Shown here one piece after another: positions 1 through 8,229 of a stretch of 64,000 nt of DNA. The DNA is from CALESS01 sp041741455 (GTDB taxonomy: Bacteria; Chloroflexota; Anaerolineae; Anaerolineales; Anaerolineaceae): assembly GCA_041741455.1 (NCBI GenBank), contig JBGSJZ010000018.1:120117-184116 (forward strand), in the 5' to 3' direction. A model generated the notes under the pieces. It was not told the DNA's origin. It saw nothing but the letters and a program-made list of their open reading frames with translations, and searched no databases. The position numbers and the translations under genes are program-made. Positions within the stretch are counted from its first letter, which is position 1. Every line of letters starts with the position of its first letter.

Positions 1-782
1 ACGCCCGGGTGATGGGTGGGGTGGTGCCCGCCTCGGCGGAAGCCGGGCGCGACCTGTACGCTGCTTTTGTGAAAGGTGAAATCTTTCTAACCACCGCCAC
101 CACGGCCGAGATGGTGAAGCTGATGGAGAATACTTACCGGGATGTCAACATCGCCATCGCCAATGAGTTCTCTCGCCTGGCCGACCGTTTTGGCGTGGAT
201 GTCTGGGAAGCAATCAGCCTGGCCAACCGCCACCCACGGGTCAAAATTCTCAACCCTGGGCCAGGCGTGGGCGGGCATTGCATCAGCGTGGACCCATGGT
301 TCTTCGTCGAAGCCGCCCCGGATCTAACCCCGCTCATCCGCACCGCCCGCAACGTCAACGACGGCCAGCCGCTCTTTGTGCTGCACATGGTCCAGCGGGC
401 GCTGGGGGATGACTTGCACGGCAAGCAGATTGCGGTGTTGGGTCTGGCCTTCAAGCCGGATGTGGACGACCTGCGTGAAAGCCCGGCGGTGGAAATTGCC
501 CACCTGCTGCGGGATGCCGGGGCTGAAGTGACTGCTTTTGAGCCATTTAAGACGGATTTTGTCATCCCTGGCGTTCAGTGCGTTGGCTCGCTGGCCGAGG
601 CGATCGCGAATGCCGAGATGATCCTGGTGTTGGTTGGTCATACCCAGTTCAAGCAGGTGCGTGCCCAGGCCGTATCGCAACTTACATCGGCCCGGCTGGT
701 GGTGGATACGGTCAATACCTGGCAGCCGGCGGACTGGGGTGAGTTTGGCTTCCGCTTCATTCGCTTGGGGGTAGGATACTAG
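1..782 (+). CDS. wecC: UDP-N-acetyl-D-mannosaminuronate dehydrogenase-like protein (3' part)
   Basis: The gene is cut by the left edge of the window; the frame is open from base 3 and ends at TAG 780-782. The visible part is the middle and C-terminal region of a UDP-glucose/GDP-mannose dehydrogenase. The catalytic Cys lies in PGPGVGGHCISVDPWF (DNA ~268-300), and the C-terminal domain carries GLAFKPDVDDLRESPA. This family oxidises a UDP-hexose twice with NAD to the uronic acid. Together with wecB, which starts right after the stop codon, it suggests UDP-ManNAc to UDP-ManNAcA conversion for a surface polysaccharide. The N-terminal NAD-binding Rossmann domain lies outside the window, so substrate choice rests on the neighbour. 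A UDP-glucose dehydrogenase is the main alternative. Confidence 0.88.
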   Translation, partial: ARVMGGVVPASAEAGRDLYAAFVKGEIFLTTATTAEMVKLMENTYRDVNIAIANEFSRLADRFGVDVWEAISLANRHPRVKILNPGPGVGGHCISVDPWFFVEAAPDLTPLIRTARNVNDGQPLFVLHMVQRALGDDLHGKQIAVLGLAFKPDVDDLRESPAVEIAHLLRDAGAEVTAFEPFKTDFVIPGVQCVGSLAEAIANAEMILVLVGHTQFKQVRAQAVSQLTSARLVVDTVNTWQPADWGEFGFRFIRLGVGY

Positions 783-1931
783 ATGACCCTGCGGGTAGTT
801 TCGATCTTTGGCACCCGCCCCGAGGCGGTTAAAATGGCTCCGGTGGTGCGGGCATTGGCTGCCGAGCCGCAGGTGGAGGCGCGGGTGGTGGTAACCGCCC
901 AGCACCGCCAGATGCTCGACCAGGTATTGGGGCTGTTTGGTATCGTTCCGGACGTGGACCTGGATCTGATGCGCCCGAACCAGAGCCTGGCGCAATTGAC
1001 TGCCGAGATCTTTATCCATCTAGACCCTGTTCTACAGCAGTTGAAACCGGATTGGATTCTGGTGCAGGGTGATACCACCACCGTGATGGCAGCCGCCTTG
1101 CTAGGCTTTTATAACCGCATCCGGGTGGGGCACGTGGAGGCCGGTCTGCGCACCGGCGACAAGTGGCAACCCTTTCCCGAAGAGATCAACCGCCGGATTG
1201 CGGGCGTGACCGCTGACCTGCATTTTGCCCCGACCGAACACTCCCGCCGCAACCTGCTGACCGAGGGTGTGCCCGATTGGCGCATCGCCGTCACCGGCAA
1301 CCCGGCCATCGATGCCCTGAACGAAATTGTCGCCGCCCCTCCGCCGCCGGAAATTCAGCAACTACTGGATGAAAATCAAATCCGCCCTGGCGGGCGCAAG
1401 CTGGTGCTGATCACCGCCCACCGCCGGGAGAACTTCGGCGCGCCGTTGGAGAATATCTGCCTGGCACTGCGCCGGTTGGCGGTCCTTTATCCCTCCCGCC
1501 AGTTCATCTACCCGGTGCACCTCAACCCGAACGTGCAGAACGTAGTGCACAACCTGCTGAATGGGCTGGATAATATCACCTTGCTACCCCCTTTGGATTA
1601 TTTGCCAATGGTCAGCTTGATGAAGCATGCTGACCTGGTGCTGACCGATTCGGGCGGCATCCAGGAGGAGGCTACCAGCCTGCGCATTCCGACCCTGGTG
1701 CTGCGCGAAGTGACTGAGCGTCCGGAGGGTGTGGAAGCGGGCGTGTTGAAGCTGGTCGGCACGGATGAAGATCGAATTGTGAATGAGGCTTCCCGCCTGC
1801 TGGATGATCCGCAGGCCCGGGCGGCCATGACGACTGCGGAAAATCCGTTTGGAGACGGGCACGCTGCCCCACGCATCGTGCAGGCATTGTTGAATTACAC
1901 GGAGAGAAGCGAAACCCAAACCCATGACTGA
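783..1931 (+). CDS. wecB: UDP-N-acetylglucosamine 2-epimerase (non-hydrolysing)
   Basis: 382 aa, the usual family length. Conserved blocks in order are GTRPEAVKMAPV near residue 10, TAQHRQMLDQ near 38, VQGDTTT near 94, GHVEAGLRTG near 118, PEEINRR, TGNPAIDAL, ITAHRRENFG near 212, YPVHLNPNV and LTDSGGIQEEA near 289. The enzyme interconverts cytosolic UDP-GlcNAc and UDP-ManNAc. Its ATG directly abuts the stop of the upstream dehydrogenase, and its 3' end overlaps the next gene by 8 bp, so the three genes form a tight operon. The pair wecB-wecC implies a UDP-ManNAcA supply for a surface glycan. The family call is secure; the end product is inferred. Confidence 0.95.
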   Translation: MTLRVVSIFGTRPEAVKMAPVVRALAAEPQVEARVVVTAQHRQMLDQVLGLFGIVPDVDLDLMRPNQSLAQLTAEIFIHLDPVLQQLKPDWILVQGDTTTVMAAALLGFYNRIRVGHVEAGLRTGDKWQPFPEEINRRIAGVTADLHFAPTEHSRRNLLTEGVPDWRIAVTGNPAIDALNEIVAAPPPPEIQQLLDENQIRPGGRKLVLITAHRRENFGAPLENICLALRRLAVLYPSRQFIYPVHLNPNVQNVVHNLLNGLDNITLLPPLDYLPMVSLMKHADLVLTDSGGIQEEATSLRIPTLVLREVTERPEGVEAGVLKLVGTDEDRIVNEASRLLDDPQARAAMTTAENPFGDGHAAPRIVQALLNYTERSETQTHD

Positions 1932-2961
1932 ATTAAAAACGCTGTGCATCCTCCCAAAGATCGAAGGCCTTGGGGGGCCGGCATCCTTTCAAGCGCGGCT
2001 GGCGGCCGGTCTACGCGCCCGCGGCGTCGATGTGCATCACAATCCGCACCGGCAGGATACGGATACCATCCTGCTGATCGGCGGTATCTCCCGGCTAGAC
2101 TTACTATGGGCGGCCAAACGGCGCGGCGTGCGCATTGTCCAGCGCCTGAACGGCATGAACTGGATCCACAAGAAGAAACGCGTACCGCCGCAATTGTACT
2201 TGAAATCCGAATGGAATAACTGGGTGCTTTCGACCGTCCGGAAGAGCATTGCCGACCGGATTGTCTACCAGAGCCAGTTTGCCCGCAGCTGGTGGCAGAC
2301 GACTTATGGCAAATCCGGCAAGCCGGATACGGTGATTTACAACGGGGTGGATTTGCAGGTTTATACACCGGAAGGGGAACACGCCCGGCCGGAGGACCAT
2401 GCGCGGTTGCTGCTGGTGGAAGGTCGGCTGGGTGGGGGAGCGGAAGCCGGGTTGGAGAATGGGGTGGCGCTGGCACGCCAACTGAGCGCTGAATGGACTA
2501 CCCCGGTGGAATTGAAGGTGGTTGGCCAGGTGCCACCGGCTTTACGCCAGCAGGTGGAGCGTGAATCGCCGGATGTGTGGATCAACTGGGCTGGCGTGGC
2601 TCAACGGGCGGATGTCCCGCGGCTGGATCGCTCGGCCCATGTGCTGTTTTCGGCAGACTTGAACGCAGCCTGTCCGAACTCAGTGATTGAAGCATTGGCA
2701 TGCGGGCTACCAGTGGTGAGTTATGCCACTGGGTCGCTGCCAGAGTTAATCACCGAGGAGGCCGGGCAGGTGGTGCCGTATGGCAGCAACTACTGGAATT
2801 TGGAACCTCCCCAGGTGAGTGCCTTGGCGTCTGCGGCACGCTCCATCCTCTCAGATCAGGAGTGTTTTCGGCGGGGGGCGCGCGCTCGGGCGGTGGAAGC
2901 CTTCGGGGTGGACCAAATGGTGGAGGAATACAGCAAGGTTTTAGCGATTCCCAATAAATAA
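1924..2961 (+). CDS. Glycosyltransferase, GT4-like
   Basis: 345 aa. The N-terminus has the glycine-rich start of a GT-B donor/acceptor domain (ILPKIEGLGGPASFQARL), and the C-terminal half has the usual EALACGLPVVSYATGSLPEL block near residue 257. That block binds the sugar-nucleotide in group 1 (GT4) glycosyltransferases. The start overlaps wecB by 8 bp, which implies translational coupling. It probably adds a sugar in the same surface polysaccharide pathway; donor and acceptor cannot be read from sequence. It is slightly short for GT4, and the N-terminal domain is only loosely recognisable. Confidence 0.85.
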   Translation: MTELKTLCILPKIEGLGGPASFQARLAAGLRARGVDVHHNPHRQDTDTILLIGGISRLDLLWAAKRRGVRIVQRLNGMNWIHKKKRVPPQLYLKSEWNNWVLSTVRKSIADRIVYQSQFARSWWQTTYGKSGKPDTVIYNGVDLQVYTPEGEHARPEDHARLLLVEGRLGGGAEAGLENGVALARQLSAEWTTPVELKVVGQVPPALRQQVERESPDVWINWAGVAQRADVPRLDRSAHVLFSADLNAACPNSVIEALACGLPVVSYATGSLPELITEEAGQVVPYGSNYWNLEPPQVSALASAARSILSDQECFRRGARARAVEAFGVDQMVEEYSKVLAIPNK

Positions 2962-3008
2962 CCTTAAGAATAAAGGCTTGTAGCCAGGGGTGTAACGGGC
3001 TCTGGAAG

Positions 3009-3020
3009 TATAATTAATCT
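3009..3020 (+). promoter_or_regulatory. -10 box immediately upstream of the BTAD regulator start
   Basis: A perfect TATAAT lies at 3009-3014, only 6 nt before the ATG at 3021. I see no convincing -35 hexamer and no Shine-Dalgarno sequence. If this box is used, the transcript would start at or beside the start codon and be leaderless. The alternative is a different promoter further upstream or a downstream start codon (the next ATG is at 3024). Confidence 0.45.
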
Positions 3021-4955
3021 ATGATGGATGATCTCAACGAAGCCAGAAATGAGGTGGGATTGACTCTGGAACCTTCCAGGGATTCTGCCATCACAATCAG
3101 TAGTGCTTCACAATCATTGAAACAGGCTCGGAGTCAGGGTGATCCGGAACCCATCTGTGTGGCGCTCATTCGACTGGCTCATTTACATTTTCGGCAAGGG
3201 CGTTATCATCAGACTCGTTCGCTGGTTGAGGAAGTTTTACGGGATGCCCCGACCGAATCGCTGACACGTTGTGATGCGCTACGGATACTGGGAAACTGTG
3301 CAGCTGAGATGGGGGATCCGGATACGGCAGAAAATTTCTACCACCAGGCCATTGACCTGGCGCGTGAACTGGATTATCGCTACGCGCTGTATAAATGCCT
3401 GCACAGCCTGGCAACGAATATCTACTGGCCGCGCGGTCAGTTTTCCCTGACACTATCAGCCGGCAAGGAAGCACTGGCACAGGCCGAGATGCTCAACCTG
3501 GGGGAAGAGCTCTGGTTTCCACTATCCGATATTGCCTGGGTGTATTGGAGCACAGGCCAATTGCATCTTGCAAGTGAAATAGCGGATCAGATGGAAAAAG
3601 TGGTTGTCCCCGGCACACTGGGTGATGGATTTTATTGCTGCTTAAGGGCTGGTTTGTCGCATCCTTCCCCCGATTTGCTTCAAAAAGTTCTTCCAATATA
3701 TGATCGTGCCCGATCGATTGCAGAAACCAGTGGGGATCCAGGTTTGAATGTAGAAGTTCGGTTGGGATTATGCCGGGCTCACCGGTTGGTGAAGGACTTG
3801 CCGGTTGCAGCAGATTGGGCAGAAGATGCGGTGGATGTAACTGTCCGCATGAAGTACCGCCAGTTTCAAGCACTGGCGCTGATTGAACGTGGAAGAGTTC
3901 TCAATGAGATGGGGGATGTTGCCAGATCAGAAGTAGATTTTCTGGCTGCAATTGAGATTTCAAGTGAACTAAAGGCAGAATTTGATCTTACCAGGGCCAG
4001 TTTGTATCTTGCCGCCTTATATTCCACCCAGCACAGGCCAGAGGCTCAGGCTGAATGGACCCGAGCTACTGGTTTGATCCAGGATCATGGGTTTGAGTTT
4101 CTACTCGAGCAGGAAAGATCCCTGGTGCTTCCGTGGATCGCAGAAACGCTTGATTCTACTGACCCGGTGATTGCCAGATCAACCGCTTCTTTGTTCCAGA
4201 GTTTGCTTCTTGTTCCACCCGCACCGATCACTTTACAAACATTGGGTGGATTTTCACTGCAAATTGGCTCCACCATCATTTCGAAAGAGAATCTACGCCA
4301 AAGGCGGGCTGGGGAATTATTGGTTTTGCTGCTCTCCAGCCCGGGTTATGCGCTTTCTTCAGATCAAGTGACCGAGTGCATGTGCCCGGAAAAAGACCCA
4401 AAGGCAGCCCTTGACTTTTTCCATCACGCAACCTCTGCGCTGCGACGGTTGTTGGAACCAGATTTACCCGACCGTCGTTTCCCTTGTCGTTACCTCGAGG
4501 TGGACGAAGAACGCGTCTGGCTGCTTCTGCCGGCTGGATCAACCATCGACATCCAGGAGTTTGAGACGGCCGTGAAGCAAAAAAACTGGCAGAAAGCAGT
4601 GAATTTATATGCGGGCGAATTTTTACCGACTCTGCGTTATGCCGAATGGACCATCCCAATCCGCCAGCACCTGTCCGATCAATACGAATCTGGCCTGCTG
4701 ACCCTGGCTGAGACCAAGTTAAAGCAAAATGATCCGGCTTCCTGTCTGGATTTGAGCCGCCAGACATTGCTGCACAACCCCTGGCAGGAGCGGGCAGTGG
4801 AATTGGGTATGCGAGCTGCCATCCAACTTGGCGACCGCACGGCTGCCTTACAGATGTACCAGCGGTTGGAAAAAGTACTGGCCAAGGAACTGGGGATTGC
4901 CCCACAAAAAGAATTGCAGCAGCTCTATGCTGCTGTGAAGAAGCGCTCTCTGTAA
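3021..4955 (+). CDS. TPR protein with OmpR-like and BTAD domains (SARP-type transcriptional regulator)
   Basis: 644 aa, no signal peptide, cytoplasmic. Residues ~30-390 are helical, TPR-like repeats (for example RLAHLHFRQGRYHQTRSLVE). A winged-helix OmpR-type DNA-binding domain starts near residue 405 (LQTLGGFSLQIG; RQRRAGELLVLLL), followed by a bacterial transcriptional activator (BTAD) domain from ~507 to the end (EFETAVKQKNWQKAVNLY; LGDRTAALQMYQRLEKVLA). SARP regulators bind 11-bp-phased direct repeats next to the -10 box. Two such sites lie downstream at 5054-5089 and 9916-9951, before small genes that precede secreted propeller proteins, so those are its likely targets. Domain order is reversed relative to classical SARPs (DNA-binding at the C-terminal side). 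A strong terminator follows. The domain call is firm; the targets are inferred. Confidence 0.88.
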   Translation: MMDDLNEARNEVGLTLEPSRDSAITISSASQSLKQARSQGDPEPICVALIRLAHLHFRQGRYHQTRSLVEEVLRDAPTESLTRCDALRILGNCAAEMGDPDTAENFYHQAIDLARELDYRYALYKCLHSLATNIYWPRGQFSLTLSAGKEALAQAEMLNLGEELWFPLSDIAWVYWSTGQLHLASEIADQMEKVVVPGTLGDGFYCCLRAGLSHPSPDLLQKVLPIYDRARSIAETSGDPGLNVEVRLGLCRAHRLVKDLPVAADWAEDAVDVTVRMKYRQFQALALIERGRVLNEMGDVARSEVDFLAAIEISSELKAEFDLTRASLYLAALYSTQHRPEAQAEWTRATGLIQDHGFEFLLEQERSLVLPWIAETLDSTDPVIARSTASLFQSLLLVPPAPITLQTLGGFSLQIGSTIISKENLRQRRAGELLVLLLSSPGYALSSDQVTECMCPEKDPKAALDFFHHATSALRRLLEPDLPDRRFPCRYLEVDEERVWLLLPAGSTIDIQEFETAVKQKNWQKAVNLYAGEFLPTLRYAEWTIPIRQHLSDQYESGLLTLAETKLKQNDPASCLDLSRQTLLHNPWQERAVELGMRAAIQLGDRTAALQMYQRLEKVLAKELGIAPQKELQQLYAAVKKRSL

Positions 4956-4982
4956 ATAAAAAACCAACTTATGAATTCTTTC

Positions 4983-5014
4983 AAACGTGGCTGCCAGTGC
5001 AGCCACGTTTTTTT
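4983..5014 (+). terminator. Rho-independent terminator after the BTAD regulator
   Basis: Perfect 12-bp stem (4983-4994 with 4999-5010), 4-nt loop CAGT, and a T run through 5014. It separates the regulator from the secreted-protein block. Confidence 0.9.
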
Positions 5015-5053
5015 GGTGGTCAACGATTTAAAAATAAGGCGTTTTACCCCCAG

Positions 5054-5089
5054 TTTTGGCAATGCTTTGGCTAATCCATTTGTTACAGT
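5054..5089 (+). promoter_or_regulatory. Candidate SARP-type operator/promoter, copy 1
   Basis: TTGGCAA at 5056-5062 and TTGGCTA at 5067-5073 form a direct repeat with an 11-bp period, followed 10 bp later by TACAGT (5084-5089) as a possible -10 box. The ATG of the next gene lies 18 bp downstream. The same arrangement with identical spacing occurs at 9916-9951. Direct repeats with an 11-bp period just upstream of the -10 box are the known binding architecture of SARP/BTAD activators, and such a regulator is encoded directly upstream. Confidence 0.6.
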
Positions 5090-5107
5090 AAGCTCAAGGA
5101 GTTCTCT

Positions 5108-5323
5108 ATGCGCCTGATCAAGACTTTTATCTTGCGGCTTTACATTGATTCCGAAGCTCCCGAAAGATTGTGCGGGGATGTGCAAGCCTTGCCGAAACTT
5201 GAGACCTTTCCGTACAAAAATGAAGATTCGTTAATCGTTTTGCTACACCGGCTGGCAAGCCAGGAAGTATTAATGAAGCAAGAGGAAGACAAACTTGATC
5301 ATCTGCCCGCTCAAGAAGCATAG
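5108..5323 (+). CDS. Small conserved protein preceding secreted repeat protein (71 aa)
   Basis: 71 aa, no signal peptide. It is clearly paralogous to the 69-aa protein at 9970-10179: both begin MR-(L/F)-(I/V)-(K/Q)-TF-(I/L)-LRLY, then have D-rich spacing, RLCG, ET(F/Y)P(Y/F)KNE and an LL-xx-L helix. The pattern (aromatic/aliphatic LRL strand, then a short loop, then an amphipathic helix) resembles small proteins of unknown function that I recall near BTAD regulators in Chloroflexi; I cannot verify this here. A GGAG Shine-Dalgarno sequence lies ~10 nt before the ATG. The secreted repeat protein gene follows after 82 nt. Function unknown. Confidence 0.75.
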   Translation: MRLIKTFILRLYIDSEAPERLCGDVQALPKLETFPYKNEDSLIVLLHRLASQEVLMKQEEDKLDHLPAQEA

Positions 5324-5405
5324 ATCTTTTTCGGGTAAGGGTGGCTCGGTTACTAATGCTCAGTTCATTATCTTTAGAAAGCTCATAAAACACAGGAGAG
5401 GTACT

Positions 5406-7277
5406 ATGCGACGCACAACAACCACACTTCAAAAAATTTTACTGATCATTCTTCTGGTTCTATTATGCATCAGCCCAACGGGTGTTGTTTCTGCAGGAAA
5501 CAATATTTGGACCAGCAATGGGCCAACCGTGAGCGTTGATATTCTGGCTGGTAGAGCTGTTTATGCCCTGGCGATTGACCCGGTGATGCCAACCATCCTC
5601 TATGCGGTAACCGTTGGTTATGGTGTGTTCAAGAGCACGGACGGCGGAGGAATCTGGAGCGCTCTCAATCCTGGCCTGACCAATACTGATGTTAACGTTC
5701 TGGCAATTGACCCGGTGACACCGACTACCCTTTATGCTGGGCTATATTCAGACGGCGTGTTTAAAAGCACAGACCGCGGTGGAAACTGGAGCGCTGTTAA
5801 TGCCGGCCTGACCAATACCGATGTTAACGTTCTGGCGATTGACCCGGCGATGTCGACCACCCTTTATGCGGGGACGTACCTCGGCGGCGTGTTCAAGAGC
5901 ACGAACAGCGGTGGAAACTGGAACGCGATCAACACCGGCCTAACCGGTACCAATGTTACCGACCTAGCGATTGACCCGGCATCGTCAGCTAGCCTTTATG
6001 CCGGGACCAAAGGGGGAGGCGTTTTCAAAAGCACGAACGGCGGTGGAAACTGGAGTGCGGTCAACACCGGCCTGACCAATACCGATGTTTGGACATTAGC
6101 GATTGACCCAATGACTCCGGCCACTCTCTATGCGGGGACAGAAGTAGGCTTGTTCAAAAGCACAAACAGTGGTGGAAGCTGGAGCGCTATCAACACCGGC
6201 CTGACCAATACCCGTATTTACGCCCTGGCGATTGACCCAGTGACGCCAGCCACCCTATATGCCGGGACTTATGGCGATGGTGGTGGGGTGTTCAAAAGCA
6301 CGAACGGTGCAGGAAACTGGAGTGCTGTGAATGCCGGCCTGATCAATCCCACTGTCAACACTCTGGCGATTGACCCAGCGACGCCGACCACCCTATATTC
6401 AGGGACAGTTGGCGATGGTATCTTCAAGAGCATAAACGGCGGTGGCGCTTGGAGTGCGGTCAATACCGGCCTGACCAATACTGATGTTTACGCCATAACG
6501 ATTGACCCAATGACGCCAGCCACCCTCTATGCCGGCACATATGGCGGCGGTGTGTTCAAAAGCATAAACAGCGGCGGGACTTGGAGCGCAGTCAACACCG
6601 GCCTGACTAATACCGATGTTTACGCCCTAGCGATTAACCCAGTAACGCCGACCACCCTATATTCAGGGACATATGGCGATGGTATCTTCAAGAGCATAAA
6701 CGGCGGTGGCGCTTGGAGCGCGGTCAACACCGGCCTGACCAATACTGATGTTCTCGCTCTGGCTATTGACCCGGTGACACCAGCCACCCTTTATGCAGGG
6801 ACAGACGGCGGCGGCGTGTTCAAGAGCACGAACAGCGGCGGTAACTGGAGCGCGGTCAACACCGGCCTGACCGGTACCTATGTTTACGTTCTGACGATTG
6901 ACCCGGCGATGCCGACCACCCTTTATGCGGGGACACTTTGGGGTGTGTTCAAAAGCACGAACGGCGGCGGGAACTGGACTGCGGTCAATACCGGCCTGCC
7001 CGACACCTATGTTTACGCCCTGGCGATAGATCCGGCAACGCCGACTACCCTTTATGCGGGGCTAAACCAAAGCGGCGTCTTCAAGAGCACAAACGGTGGC
7101 GGTAACTGGAGTGCATTCAATATCGGCTTGACCAATACCACTGTTTACGCCCTGGCGATTGACCCAGAAACGCCTACATCGCTTTACGCGGGGACAGTGG
7201 GCGGCGGCGTTTATTCAATTCAGCAGACGGTGATGGACTTTCAGATTTACCTGTCGCTTATCCTAAGTGGTCAATGA
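5406..7277 (+). CDS. Secreted protein with twelve to thirteen ~43-aa beta-propeller (sortilin/BNR-like) repeats
   Basis: 623 aa from ATG 5406, chosen because AGGAGAG precedes it and a signal peptide follows (MRRTTTTLQKILLIILLVLL..., cleavage near residue 30). The same frame is open further upstream (from 5295) but without signals. The mature protein is almost entirely a tandem repeat of ~43 residues with the pattern LAIDP-x-TP-TTLYAGT-xx-GGVFKSTNGGGNWSAVNTGL. I count twelve full copies plus a thirteenth that stops after YAGTVGGGV. The GVFKSTNGGGNW part is an Asp-box/BNR-like turn found in sortilin-type and glycoside-hydrolase propellers. DNA copies are highly similar, so recent expansion is likely. 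The protein ends in IYLSLILSGQ, a variant of the terminal motif shared by other secreted proteins here. Ligand unknown. Confidence 0.85.
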   Translation: MRRTTTTLQKILLIILLVLLCISPTGVVSAGNNIWTSNGPTVSVDILAGRAVYALAIDPVMPTILYAVTVGYGVFKSTDGGGIWSALNPGLTNTDVNVLAIDPVTPTTLYAGLYSDGVFKSTDRGGNWSAVNAGLTNTDVNVLAIDPAMSTTLYAGTYLGGVFKSTNSGGNWNAINTGLTGTNVTDLAIDPASSASLYAGTKGGGVFKSTNGGGNWSAVNTGLTNTDVWTLAIDPMTPATLYAGTEVGLFKSTNSGGSWSAINTGLTNTRIYALAIDPVTPATLYAGTYGDGGGVFKSTNGAGNWSAVNAGLINPTVNTLAIDPATPTTLYSGTVGDGIFKSINGGGAWSAVNTGLTNTDVYAITIDPMTPATLYAGTYGGGVFKSINSGGTWSAVNTGLTNTDVYALAINPVTPTTLYSGTYGDGIFKSINGGGAWSAVNTGLTNTDVLALAIDPVTPATLYAGTDGGGVFKSTNSGGNWSAVNTGLTGTYVYVLTIDPAMPTTLYAGTLWGVFKSTNGGGNWTAVNTGLPDTYVYALAIDPATPTTLYAGLNQSGVFKSTNGGGNWSAFNIGLTNTTVYALAIDPETPTSLYAGTVGGGVYSIQQTVMDFQIYLSLILSGQ

Positions 7278-7420
7278 TTGGTCCCGCGACCAATGACCGG
7301 CGGTTGTTTGTGTAGCATTTGTTGCACCGTTGGGTGAGTGTTGAAAATCTGGACCATCCTATGGATCCGCATAATATTGATAATAGCCGGTAGATAAAAA
7401 TCAAATCAAAGGAGAACCAA

Positions 7421-8050
7421 ATGAAACGCAATCATGCTATCTTTCGTTTGAGTAGTTTACCAATCGTCCTGGTGCTGTTGCTGACCAGCATCTTCAGCGC
7501 CGCCCAGGCCGAGCCTTTTCTGCCCGGCGGATGGGTCAAAGCGGCGGGGATTCCGCTGCTCAGCCCCGGATCATCCGGTGCATGGGATGACCAATGGGTG
7601 TATGCCCCCAGTGTGATCCTGGACGGTAGCACCTATAAAATGTGGTACGTATCTTTCATCGTAGCCAGTCTCAGTAGAAAAATTGGTTATGCCACCTCGC
7701 CAGATGGCAACACCTGGACAAAGGTTGGGACCACCCCGGTGCTTTCACCCGGCACCGCCGGCAGTTGGGATGCCAGTAACCTGGTACCTGTCGATACGAA
7801 CAATTCGCTTGATGTATTCCTTTATGATCTGCAAAGCGGGGATATCCGGATCGTTTCCACTGCCTATGACGGATCTCAAGGGGATTGGGACTCCATGTCT
7901 CCATCTGTTTCGGCTGATGGCCGTTTTGTCGCGTTTGGTTCGTCAGCCCATAACCTGGTGGCGGATGACACGAATAATAAACGCGATATCTTCGTCTGTG
8001 ACGGGGTGAAAAATATCAAAGTATTCCTCCCCTTGATTATCCAGAAGTAG
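7421..8050 (+). CDS. Short secreted chimeric propeller protein
   Basis: 209 aa with a signal peptide (cleavage after SAAQA) and AAAGGAG Shine-Dalgarno. Residues ~31-118 match, without gaps and at about 89% identity by eye, the N-terminus of the 1043-aa protein at 10185 (YATSPDGNTWTK repeats). At WDAS the sequence switches to another repeat type (PVDTNNSLDVFLYDL, VSADGRFVAFGSSAHNLV) typical of the protein at 13332. It ends in KVFLPLIIQK. The gene therefore looks like an in-frame recombination or deletion product joining parts of two propeller families. It is too short to form either complete propeller and may be a relic or a small adaptor. Confidence 0.75.
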   Translation: MKRNHAIFRLSSLPIVLVLLLTSIFSAAQAEPFLPGGWVKAAGIPLLSPGSSGAWDDQWVYAPSVILDGSTYKMWYVSFIVASLSRKIGYATSPDGNTWTKVGTTPVLSPGTAGSWDASNLVPVDTNNSLDVFLYDLQSGDIRIVSTAYDGSQGDWDSMSPSVSADGRFVAFGSSAHNLVADDTNNKRDIFVCDGVKNIKVFLPLIIQK

Positions 8051-8229
8051 TCCGTTGTTGAGGGGCGTGTGCTTTCGTAATTTTTCGACTTCGATTGCTG
8101 CGTCATGACAATACCGTCAAGTTAACCTGCCACTGAAGTTTTTCGCAGGATGAAAACGAAACCACTTTTTCCGGCTCAAATCAAACTGTCGAATAACCTT
8201 TTCAATTCAATGTAGGTAAGGGAGAAACT

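Noticed and set aside
2604..2961. Possible separate short gene at the 3' end of the glycosyltransferase
   Set aside because: The glycosyltransferase frame continues with its family motif through this region; the other frames lack signals.
5500..7200. Tandem ~130-bp repeats suggesting a CRISPR or minisatellite array
   Set aside because: The repeats are coding, in frame throughout, and encode propeller blades; there are no unique spacers between identical repeats.
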